A stretch of 64,000 bases of DNA from contig OY743170.1 of the NCBI GenBank assembly GCA_963555705.1, positions 10,765,096-10,829,095 of the forward strand, written 5' to 3'. Under the pieces are notes generated by a model that saw nothing but the letters and a program-made list of their open reading frames with translations, had not been told where the DNA came from and made no database searches. A program made the position numbers and the translations under genes. Origin of the DNA: Ligustrum vulgare (Eukaryota > Streptophyta > Magnoliopsida > Lamiales > Oleaceae). Below are positions 45,621 through 56,769 of the stretch, piece after piece. How positions within the stretch are numbered: the stretch's first letter is position 1; every line of letters starts with the position of its first letter.

Positions 45621-47122
45621 TGATCGACTATTTTTTTGACTCTTACCGCAAGTGTACGGTATCGAACAAGTAATAAAATGGATTTGAGTCCGAATGTCGT
45701 TCCCACAAGGACTGGTTAGATCTTTTTTCTTAAATTATTAACCTTAACCGAAACGAATGAATTTGTAGTGATTTATAAGAGATTTTAAATGAGTAGACCA
45801 AGTTACCAAAGAAATCTAAAATTAATGATCAAATAAATAAGCAAATGGAATTTTCAAGATTTGTTTAACAAATGTATGTAAATGAAGTGCTAGGATTTAG
45901 AATCCATCTTAGTATTGATATTTCACACTTTAATTCAAATAACCCGAGACAAGGTATATTATTGACGATCAATGTTTCTATAATGCTTAAAACTCTCTTT
46001 CGAACAAGAATTAAGCCTTTTCCTAATTACGATCCACCTATATTTCTATGATGAATGCTAATATTTAGGAAAGCATTAAACAAGCAAAACATGAAAAGAT
46101 CACATAGGGCATAGTGGTATATTTCTATCCCTATCGAACCCTATGGCTATTGATTCAAGTCTAGTGAAATTCCACTCTTTCGATCATAAAATTCCACCAC
46201 ATACATCATATAATTCATGCATCAAAATTATAGATGAAAATAAATACGAATCAACAACTCAAAATACCAATTGTCATAAGATTAAGTAAACCAAAGCATG
46301 AAATAATTGTCTAAGACTTCATCATAATCCTAGCACAATGGAAAATTAGCCTAGATACATAGTTAATGGCAAATCACAAATATAAAAGAACTTCATCACC
46401 TATAATATGAAAATCCCAAGAAAATTTGGATAAATCTTCACAACTCCGCTCTTCAAAAACCTTGATGTGCTTCTTGGTGTATTAGGTTAAGAATTATATC
46501 CCAAATTTCGTGTGTCATCTTCTATATATATGTCCCCCCTCTGACCTAGGCGAAAAGGGGTGAATTAAATCAGAATTCGCGTGAAAAGCCCATCAGTGGC
46601 CCAGCCGGAAAGCTGCGCGATCGCGTGGTAGAATCCATAGTGATCGCGTGGTTGATGTTAAAACTCTCGGGTTAAGAATTTGCCTCATCTCGCGATCGCT
46701 TGGTTTGTGATCAGCGATCGCGACTTCGCGATTTTCTCGGCTGTACAAGTTAGTCCCTGACTTTTAATTGCACCTTCAGTCCTCAGCTTTCAGTTGTTGC
46801 AATTTAGTTCCCAAACTTTATCTTCTTCTCGGTTTGACCATTCAAGCTCTTAATTCATTCAATTAGGTCCTCCAACCTCTGATTTAGCCACTTTGGCATC
46901 AAGCATGTTTCCCGGTTGACGGCACCTACTCCTCACTTGTCCAATTTAGCTCCAATCAACATCCAATCGTGTCATTTTTCCATTCATTACTTCATTCTTC
47001 TTCAATTGGGACATTTTCTAAAAAGTAAACAAATAAACATAAATTAAATAGCAAATATTCCCAAACGACAATAATTAATCCTAATTTAGACATACAAATA
47101 AGTGTATAAAATACGCTTATCA
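45621..47122 (-). repeat. 3' LTR of Athila element
   Basis: 1502 bp. It keeps three of the four GCGATCGC palindromes (46616, 46692, 46714); the second site is changed to GTGATCGC. Confidence 0.9.
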
Positions 47123-47136
47123 AATACCCCCAAACT
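47123..47136 (-). other. Polypurine tract of Athila element
   Basis: The sense strand reads TTTGGGGGTATTT directly before the 3' LTR. Confidence 0.75.
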
Positions 47137-50100
47137 AGAATTATTGTTCGTCCTCGAACAATGTAAACTAAACTACAAAAATCAAAGAAATAAGAGAACA
47201 AATATTTTTGTTGTGTTAACATGTTTACCATATGCCTCTACAGTCCAAGTCAATTTAAGCTTCAGCAAGCGTCATGAACAACAATGCAAAATAATTTCTA
47301 GTTATATCTGCCAGATTTTTAAGTGTGTGTGTGAATAGCCAATGTCAAACGCATACTTATGCAAAAGATATACTCAACACTGTGTGGCTCATTATGCATA
47401 ATCCAGCCCAAATCCCATGTGGTCAATCTATGATTTCTAATAAAATTCCTTTCCACGCTCATGGATGATCACCACTTTCTGCTTTTCTCTCACATCCCAG
47501 GTTCTTATCTATGTGGGTTCTAAAAATATTCTTTGCTTTTCCCACACAAGGTAGTTAGAATTAGGAATGTGCATGTATAACAAATCAAAAGCAAGTGGTC
47601 CCCAATTCTACAACATCAACCACCACAGCTCAGTCAACAAAGCTTATACCATGCAATAATATATATATATATTTCTTTTATGATGGACGACTTTTTCTTT
47701 TAATTGTCCCTGTCTTTTACCATCTTTGTGCAGAACTTTTCATACGGGCTTTCTATATGACCCCTGTAGCGGGCTTTCAGATCGGCAACTCCCAAACCAG
47801 ACGGCTTTAGGGCACCAGGTTCAAAGAACCCCTCAGACGTACTTGCCCGAGTCATAAAGGCTTAAACAGAAAAGTTAAAGATGTTATAATGTCTTATGTG
47901 TAAGTCCACTCTCCGTACTTGCTTTCTAACTGACCCCTGTAGCGAGCTTTAGGTCGATGACTCCCAAGCCAGTTGGCTTTAGGGCACCAGGTTTGAAAGA
48001 CCCCTCGGACTTACTTACTCGAGTCAAAAAGGCATTTGAAGAGCGGAATAAGACCTTCAGCATTTTTCTGTTTTTATGCTGGAAATGGTTTATACCCGTT
48101 GACCAAACTGTAGTGACTAAAGTGCAAAACCAAGAACCACAGACCTCCAACCCGTCAATACATACAAATTCCAACCCTTTTACCCCCAAACTTGCCTTTT
48201 AGCATAATTGGTTCTAATTTAGGGATGAGATATCTTATGATCTAAGTTCAGGGATTTTTAAGACATTCCTAAGTTCAAATTGCACAAATTTGCCCCACGT
48301 GTATTAAACAAAAACCCTCACACAAGCAATTATCCAACACTGGCTATGTGCGCAATAAATATGAATCTAGCAAAACATAACTAGTTCAAAAGAATTTCAT
48401 GTTGTCCACTTTTCAAGCATAAACACAAATTGATTCATACCATATCCTAGGCAATAAACATGTCAATAAGGTTTTCAATTTCTTTTTTTTTTTCTTTTTT
48501 CTTTTTCTTATCCCAATAAAAACGAATGAATATAAAATGAATGAAGAATGCAATGAATTTTCACCCCCAAACTTGAAATGAACATTGTCCTCAATGTTTG
48601 TCAAAAAGATTCAATAATGTAAAACAAGACAAAGAAAAGAGAACGAGAACTTCCCAAGTGTAGAGGATGTATTTCTTTGAAGCTCCCTGTTGCACTGCAT
48701 TGGATGAATCGACCCTTTGTTTGTATTGTTGAACTTTGGTTGGGGTGTTTTGAGTGGTGTTTTCCTAGCAAATAAAAGCAAAGTAACATTAAAAGTTATA
48801 AACATCAATAAGGAATAATGGAAGTTCAGTGCCACACCCCCAAACTAAGGTTAAAGCACATTTTTGAATTTCCAACAATGGTAGACCACTCGTATTCAAG
48901 CCTTGATACAACCTAGAAAAACACAACTTTTTCCGAGCCATATTTTGATATGTGAAAGTTTACAGCATGGTCTACAACATATTACAAATTTAGGTCATTT
49001 GGAGTTCTATAGGGTCATGTAAAACTATGGCACATTTGGCGACGTGAGTGGATTTTCAGGTGCAATGGCCTGCTGTGGCCTTGCAATGAGGCTGTCATGG
49101 TGCAAACATTGTTTTAATGGATGTCATGCCATGTAGTGTACTAATTCATGAACTACACACACTTACTCAATGATAACCATGTCAAGAAGATAAATGCTCG
49201 GAAGAATCTCTAAAATTAGCACAAGAATGTCTTTGTGGCATTTCATCAAACACATGGTGTGCATTGCAAAAATCAAAGGGTATGCATAGGTTTGAAGGCA
49301 TGAATGAACCAAAAATTTTGTCTACTAAACCACAAATCATCTTCTCCAACATCTAACCTAAGTCCAATCTTCACCATTCACAATTTCAAAATCCAAGAAC
49401 TCAAAGAAAATTTCGAAATTTTGGGGAAACATGGATTTAAATGAAGAATTTCATACCTTTCATTGATTTGGATGTGAAAATAGCAATGAATTTGGTGCAA
49501 CTAGGTGATGATGACATGCACACAAAATGGAAGATCAAATATGAGGTGATTAGGGGAGAGAAAACGAGTGTCTAATGTTTGAAATTGAAAGAATAAAGGG
49601 AAGCACTTAAACTGCCGAATTTAGCATCAGACTAGCCACGCGATCGCCTGGCTGGAGTGCCAGCGATCGCGTGGTTCAAGGTTTTAGAACCTGTTGATTT
49701 TAAATGCAAAGTCGCGATCGCTAGAGCCTATAGGCCCGCGATCGCGTGGTTCAAGGTAGAAATGAAATTTTTTCTTATTTTTGATTTTGAAAATCGTTTG
49801 TAGTCCCCCAATCACTTCATGATCTATACAATGATTTTTCAAACATTAATTTCATGATCATGAATTATGAGAATGGATAACATGCTTTAGGTGGGTGATT
49901 GTGTGAATGAGTAGTGCGAACATTATGTAGCTAATATTCTACCTAACATTCCAAGAATGCAAAATGTAGGATTATGAAATGTCAAATAGAAATGTAAAAG
50001 TATGAAAATGCACCAAGTAAAGTTATTCACCTAAAAAGAGCTAAAATGGCATAAAGTAAAATAAAATGACACAAAAGAAAGCAAATGTAAATAAAAAGGA

Positions 50101-50164
50101 AGAAATATGGGTTGCCTCCCATAAAGCGCTTCATTTATAGTCTTAAGCTCGACTTTCTCGGGAT
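47137..50164 (-). other. 3' non-coding region of Athila element
   Basis: About 3 kb without a domain-bearing frame, where some Athila elements carry an env-like gene. It contains two copies of a 173-bp-offset repeat (CCCCTGTAGC at 47761 and 47934, with GGCTTTAGGGCACCAGGTT in both) and the internal palindrome array. Confidence 0.7.
49640..49745. repeat. Internal GCGATCGC palindrome array
   Basis: Perfect GCGATCGC sites start at 49640, 49663, 49714 and 49738 (spacings 23, 51 and 24). The LTR array has spacings 23, 52 and 22 with largely unrelated spacer sequence. Confidence 0.9.
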
Positions 50165-53100
50165 TTACTCCAGTGAGGCGAGAGAAGTGGTGGTCTTTTC
50201 TTTAGAATAGTCACCACCCCAATAAGGCTTCAAGCGTTGTCCGTTCACTCTAAATGTGCCATTCTCCTCATGAGTGATTTCAACTGCCCCGAATGGATAA
50301 ACCTTGGTAACCGAGTATGGACCCGACCACCTTGATCTCAGCTTGCCCGGAAACAATTTCAGGCGAGAATTGTATAGGAGAACCTGTTGACCAACCTCAA
50401 AATCCTTTCGTTGAATATGCTTGTCGTGCCACTTTTTGGTGCGTTCCTTATACAATTTTGAACTCTCATATGCTTCCAACCTGAATTCATCCATTTCATT
50501 TAATTGCAACAATCTTTTCTCCCCCGCCGCTTGTAAATCAAAATTCAACTTCTTCATAACCCAAAAGGCCTTGTGCTCAAGCTCGACGGGTAAGTGGCAT
50601 GCCTTCCCAAATACGAGGCGATAGGGGGACATTCCAATGGGTGTTTTGAAAGCTGTCCTGTAAGCCCACAATGCATCGTCAAGCTTCTTGGACTAGTCCT
50701 TCCTTGTTGAATTCACTGTGACTTCAAGGATCCTCTTAAGTTCCCTGTTGGAGACCTCCACCTGTCCGCTCGTTTGGGGGTGGTATGGAGTGGCAACCCT
50801 GTGCTTTACTCCATATTTGACCTGCAGCTGTTCGAACTGCTTGTTACAGAAATGTTTACCTCCATCACTGATTATAGCTCGTGGAGTGCCATACCTTGCA
50901 AAAATGACTTTCTTTAGAAAATCCATCACCACGCGGCCATCATTGGTAGGTAATGCAATTGCTTCAACCCATTTAGACACATAATCCACTGCAACGAGAA
51001 TATAGTGATTTGAGTGAGATGGGATGAATGGACCCATGAAATCTATTCCCCAAACATCAAAAATTTCCACTTCTAGAACACTGTTTAGAGGCATTTCATT
51101 TCTCCTAGATATGTTTTCGGTCCTTTGACACCTATCACAATTTTTCACCAGTACGTAGGCATCCTTGAATATGGTAGGCCAATAGAATCCTGACTGTAGA
51201 ACTTTTGCAGCCGTTTTAGAAGCTCCAAAGTGACCACCATACGCGAAGGAATGACATTGCTCCAATATTTTCACCGTTTCATCTTCTGGAACACACCCCC
51301 TAATAATCTGATCCGGGCATCTTTTATAAAGAATAGGATCTTCCCACAAATAATATTTCAAGTCAGAAAAGAATTTCTTCTTCTGATGACTCGAGTATCC
51401 AGGTGGAATGATGGTTTTTGCTAGATAGTTCACGATGTCAGCATACCACGGAGCCTCCTCTACACCAAACAACTGCTCATCTGGAAATACTTCACTAATG
51501 TCTGCCAAAATTGGCTCCTTTTCTTGTTCAAGACGAGACATATGATCTGCTACTACATTCTCGCATCCCTTTTTATCCTTGATTTCCAAATTAAATTCTT
51601 GCAACAGCAATATCCATCTGATCAATCTGGGTTTTGCATCCTTTTTACTCAACAGATATTTTAGTGCAGAGTGGTCTGTGTAGACTGTCACCTTTGACCC
51701 CACCAGATAAGAGCGAAATTTATCAAATGCAAAGACAACAGCAAGTAGCTCCTTCTCAGTAGTGGTGTAATTAAGCTGTGCATCATTGAGCGTTCGGCTA
51801 GCATAGTGAATCGCGTGAAATACTTTTCCTCTTCGTTGCCCCAGAACTGCTCCTACTGCATAGTCACTTGCATCGCACATCAATTCAAATGGTAATTCCC
51901 AATCAGGTGCGATGATCACCGGGGCAGATATCAACCTCTCCTTCAAAGCATTGAAGGCTACTAAACATTCTTCAGAGAATATAAATGGCACCTCTTTCAT
52001 CAATAAGTTACACAAAGGTTTTGTGATTTTCGAGAAGTCTTTAATAAAACGCCTGTAGAATCCTGCATGGCCAAGAAAACTCTGAACCCCTTTTACTGAC
52101 GTAGGAGGTGGTAGCTTCTCGATCACTTGAATTTTTGCTTTGTCTACCTCAATGCCCTTTTCGGAAATCCTGTGCCCTAGAACTATTCCTTCTTTCACCA
52201 TGAAGTGGCACTTCTCCCAGTTTAGCACCAGATTCGTTTCTTCACATCTTTGTAGAACCAGTTTTAAATGTTCCAAACACTCGTCAAATGAGGATCCAAA
52301 AACTGAAAAGTCATCCATGAATACTTCAATGAATTTTTCTACCATATCAGAGAAGATAGCCATCATGCATCGCTGAAACGTGGCTGGAGCATTACATAAA
52401 CCGAATGGCATTCGGCGATAAGCGAAAGTACCATAGGGGCATGTAAATGTTGTCTTCTCCTGATCTTCGGGCGCGATGGCAATCTGATTATACCCTGAAT
52501 ATCCATCCAGAAAGCAGTAATGTGAATGGCCTGCTAATCTTTCCAACATCTGATCAATAAACGGAAGGGGAAAGTGATCCTTCCTTGTTGCATTGTTGAG
52601 TTTGCGATAATCTATGCAAACTCTCCATCCAGTAACTGTTCTTGTGGGGATTAGTTCGTTCTTTTCATTTGGCACTACTGTGATTCCCCCTTTCTTTGGC
52701 ACAACTTGAACTGGGCTGACCCAACCACTATCTGATATGGGATAAATGATTCCTGCATCCAACAGTTTCATCACTTCTGCTCTAACTACCTCTTTCATGT
52801 TTGGGTTCAGCCTCCTTTGCCCATCCACCGTTGGTTTGAATTTGTCTTCCATCAGTATTTTGTGCATGCAAATTGCTGGACTAATGCCTCTTATGTCAGC
52901 AATGGTCCATCCAATAGCCCTTTTGTGATCCCGCAACACTCCAAGTAGTTTCTCTTCTTCGACTTCTGTAATAGAGCTCGCCACTATGACAGGTAAAGTA
53001 GACGACTCCCCCAAGTATGCATAACGAAGGTGAGGTGGTAACTGCTTGATTTCTAACTTTGGAGGCTGCTGAATAGATGGGAGTGGCTTTGTGGAACTTA

Positions 53101-55543
53101 TCCCCAATTCCTCAAAATGAGTTCTGCGTCTATATGGAGGGTTAGCCAAAAATTCCTTGCACGCTTCAAGCTCTTCTTTTGATAGAGAATTTATGGAGCT
53201 TGAATTCATGATGATTTCTTCAAGGGAGTCAGAAGGATTTTTCCAGCTAAATACTTCCCTTACTGCTTCCTGTACTGCTTCATCTATAACATCGACTCGA
53301 TAACATGAACTTGACGGGGTAGGATACTTCATTGCTTTATAGACATCGAATGTAACTTCCTCATTGTCGAACTGCAACTTGAGCTGTCCTTTTCCCACAT
53401 CAATGATCGCACCCCCAGTCCGTAAGAATGGTCTCCCCAGTATCAATGGCACATTCTTGTCTTCTTCCATATCCAACACAACAAAATCGGCTGGAAAAAT
53501 AAACTTCTCCACCTTTACCAAAATGTCTTCAATTATTCCTCGTGGATATGTGATTGATCGGTCTGCCAGCTGTAAAGTCACAGTTGTTGGTTTTGGTTCC
53601 CCCAAACCTAATTTCCTGCAAACAGAAAATGGCATCAAGTTAATACTTGCTCCCAAATCACATAAAGCATTATCAAAATGACAATTTCCAATTTTACAAG
53701 GTATAGTAAAACTCCCTGAATCGTTTAATTTCGGTGGAAGTTTATTTTGCAACCTAGCGCTGCACCCTTCTGAAAGCATCACTGTCTCATGTTCCTCCAG
53801 CTTTCTTTTGTGTGTTAGGATGTCCTTCATGAATTTTGCATAACTTGGCATTTGCGCAAGTGCATCTGCGAAGGGGATGTTGATATGGATCTTTTTGAAG
53901 ATGTTTTGAAATTTCTCGAACTGTTTGTCCATCTTCTGATTTCTTAACCTCTGTGGAAAAGGAATTGGAGTCTCGTAAGGCTTAATTGGTGATTTCACCT
54001 TACTTGACCCATCCTTTGTTTCAGACGTATTTTCCGAAGCTCGATCATGCTCTATTTCTTGTTCTACCCCCTTATCCTGGTTAGTAGCTGATTGTTTAAC
54101 ACCAATCTCTGGTAGTTGGGCCCCACTCCTGGTTGTAATGGCTTTCACATGTTCTCTAGGATTTATTTCTGTGTTACTAGGTAGAGTACCTTGCTGCCTC
54201 CCTGAAATAGCTATCGCCATCTGCCCCACCTGTGTTTCCAAGTTCTTTATGGCTGCATGTTGATTTTGAAGTGTAGTCTCGGTCCTTCTCATAAACTGAT
54301 CATTTTTTCCCATATACTGCTCTGTTTTCTCGATAAATTTCCCGAGTAGATCCTCAATTGAAGACTTCTTCTCCTCTTGCTGGTACATAGGTTGTTGTGG
54401 TCTTCCTGTATTTTGATTGTCCCTCCATCCAAAATTAGGATGATTTCGCCACCCTGGATTGTAAGTATTTGAATAGGGATTATTTTGTGGACGACCACCT
54501 CCTTGAACAAAATCAATTTGCTCTGGTAGATGAACTAAGACAGGACAATCTGAAGTGTTATGGTCTGCACCACATTCTTCGCAAAGTGTTCTGGCATTCT
54601 TCATTGGATTTCCAGCCATTGCTATGCTTTCCACCTTATTTACCAAAGAGTCAATTTTTGCAGATAGGGCTGTATAATTATCCACTTCATACACTCCAGA
54701 AGGTCTCTTTTGGATTACTCGGTTCGAGGCCCACATTGCATTTGTGTTAGCAATTCTTTCAAACAGCTCCAATGCTTCATCAATAGTCTTAGTAGAAAGT
54801 GACCCATTAGATGATGAGTCTACTAGACTTTTGAATTGAGGTAGCAAACATGCGTAGAAATACTGTACTTGCACTCCCCTCGAAATCCCGTGATGAGGAC
54901 ACTTCCTGAGCATGTTTTTAAATCTGTTCCATGTCTCATCAAATGACTCTGCATCATGTTGTTGAAATACTGATATGTCGTGCTTGAGCTTTGCAATTTT
55001 GATTGGCGGGAAGAACTTTGTACAGAACTTCTGAGCCAGATCATTCCATGTTGTTATGCTAGCTGTAGGTCGAGAGTCTAACCATTCCAACGCTCTATCT
55101 CTCAGAGTATGTGGAAAAAGACGAAGTCTGATGGCATCATCTGATATCCCTTGAAACTTGAAGTGTTGGCAAAGCTCTAAGAACCTCGATACATGGGTGT
55201 GCGGATTCACGTCGGCTCTTCCATAAAATTGATGTCCATTTTGAAATAAATGGATAACATTTGTTTTTAACTGGAAGTTTGGCTGACCAAATGGAGGGTA
55301 GACAATACTTGACTGATTTTGAATTATCTGCGGAGTCATAAAGTCCCCAACTAGCATGTTCCCTTCATCTTCCACTTGCAATTCTTGATTTCCCAAGTTG
55401 TTTTCCATATCTTGTTGTTTTTGTTGTTTTTCTGCTAATTTTGCCTCTCTTAGCTTGCGATGAAAAGTGCGTTCGATTTCCGGGTCAACTTCTAGAAGAT
55501 CTCCGTGTCTCGAACTTCGCATACACAAATCTGCGAGAAACAA
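50165..55543 (-). pseudogene. Athila gag-pol polyprotein with one in-frame stop
   Basis: One frame of about 1790 codons encodes, in order: gag capsid (residues about 90-270), a CX2CX3HX4C knuckle (C321-C333), aspartic protease (D629 in ALCDLGAS), RT with VCIDYRKLN (about 975) and catalytic FMDD (1075-1078), and RNase H (D1224, TDHSAL near 1290). Integrase follows with its HHCC finger (H1431, H1438, C1469, C1472) and core D1501, D1560 and E1596 at D-58-D-35-E spacing. A TAG at 50693-50695 ends translation at residue 1616, just after the integrase core. The same frame continues at 50671-50165 with the integrase C-terminal domain (ending near GPYSVTKV). All catalytic residues are present, so the stop is the only obvious lesion. 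FMDD, in place of the common YxDD, is usual in this lineage. Confidence 0.9.
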
Positions 55544-55642
55544 ATGAAAAAGAATGTATGAACTGAAATAAAGAAGGAAAATTTAAATAAATCTAAAAGT
55601 TCGAATTAGTGAAAATAACCTAAGAATAAATCTAGACTACAA

Positions 55643-55660
55643 TCCCCGGCAACGGCGCCA
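55643..55660 (-). other. PBS of Athila element (tRNA-Asp)
   Basis: An 18-base perfect complement to the plant tRNA-Asp 3' end, six bases from the 5' LTR. Confidence 0.9.
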
Positions 55661-56566
55661 AAAACTTGATCGACTATTTTTTTTGACTCTTACCGCAAGT
55701 GTACGGTATCGAACAAGTAATAAAATGGATTTGAGTCCGAATGTCGTTCCCACAAGGATTGGTTAGATCTATTTTCTTAAATTATTAACCTTAACCGAAA
55801 CGAATGAATTTGTAGTGATTTATAAGAGATTTTAAATGAGTAGACCAAGTTACCAAAGAAATCTAAAATTAATGATCAAATAAATAAGCAAATGGAATTT
55901 TCAAGATTTGTTTAACAAATGTATGTAAATGAAGTGCTAGGATTTAGAATCCATCTTAGTATTGATATTTCACACTTTAATTCAAATAACCCGAGACAAG
56001 GTATATTATTGACGATCAATGTTTCTATAATGCCTAAAACTCTCTTTCGAACAAGAATTAAGCCTTTTCCTAATTACGATCCACCTATATTTCTATGATG
56101 AATGCTAATATTTAGGAAAGCATTAAACAAGCAAAACATGAAAAGATCACATAGGGCATAGTGGTATATTTCTATCCCTATCGAACCCTATGGCTATTGA
56201 TTCAAGTCTAGTGAAATTCCACTCTTTCGATCATAAAATTCCACCACATACATCATATAATTCATGCATCAAAATTATAGATGAAAATAAATACGAATCA
56301 ACAACTCAAAATACCAATTGTCATAAGATTAAGTAAACCAAAGCATGAAATAATTGTCTAAGACTTCATCAAAATCCTAGCACAATGGAAAATTAGCCTA
56401 GATACATAGTTAATGGAAAATCACAAATATAAAAGAACTTCATCACCTATAATATGAAAATCCCAAGAAAATTTGGATAAATCTTCACAACTCCGCTCTT
56501 CAAAAACCTTGATGTGCTTCTTGGTGTATTAGGTTAAGAATTATATCCCAAATTTCGTGTGTCATC

Positions 56567-56580
56567 TTCTATATATATGT
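56567..56580 (-). promoter_or_regulatory. TATA box of Athila LTR
   Basis: The sense strand reads ACATATATATAGAAG about 590 bp into the LTR and about 85 bp downstream of the nearest palindrome. Confidence 0.55.
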
Positions 56581-56664
56581 CCCCCCCTCTGACCTAGGCG
56601 AAAAGGGGTGAAATAAATCAGAATTCGCGTGAAAAGCCCATCAGTGGCCCAGCCGGAAAGCTGC

Positions 56665-56769
56665 GCGATCGCGTGGTAGAATCCATAGCGATCGCGTGGT
56701 TGATGTTAAAACTCTCGGGTTAAGAATTTGCCTCATCTCGCGATCGCTTGGTTTGTGATCAGCGATCGC
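56665..56769. repeat. LTR array of four GCGATCGC palindromes
   Basis: Perfect sites start at 56665, 56688, 56740 and 56762: two pairs, each about two helical turns apart, separated by about five turns. A partial site (TTCGCGAT) follows. Confidence 0.9.

Noticed and set aside
47137..50164. Env-like gene expected in some Athila elements
   Set aside because: No frame longer than about 90 codons and no signal peptide or transmembrane pattern was found.
50718..54750. Plus-strand frames opposite the Athila pol
   Set aside because: Antisense shadows of the polyprotein, without domains.
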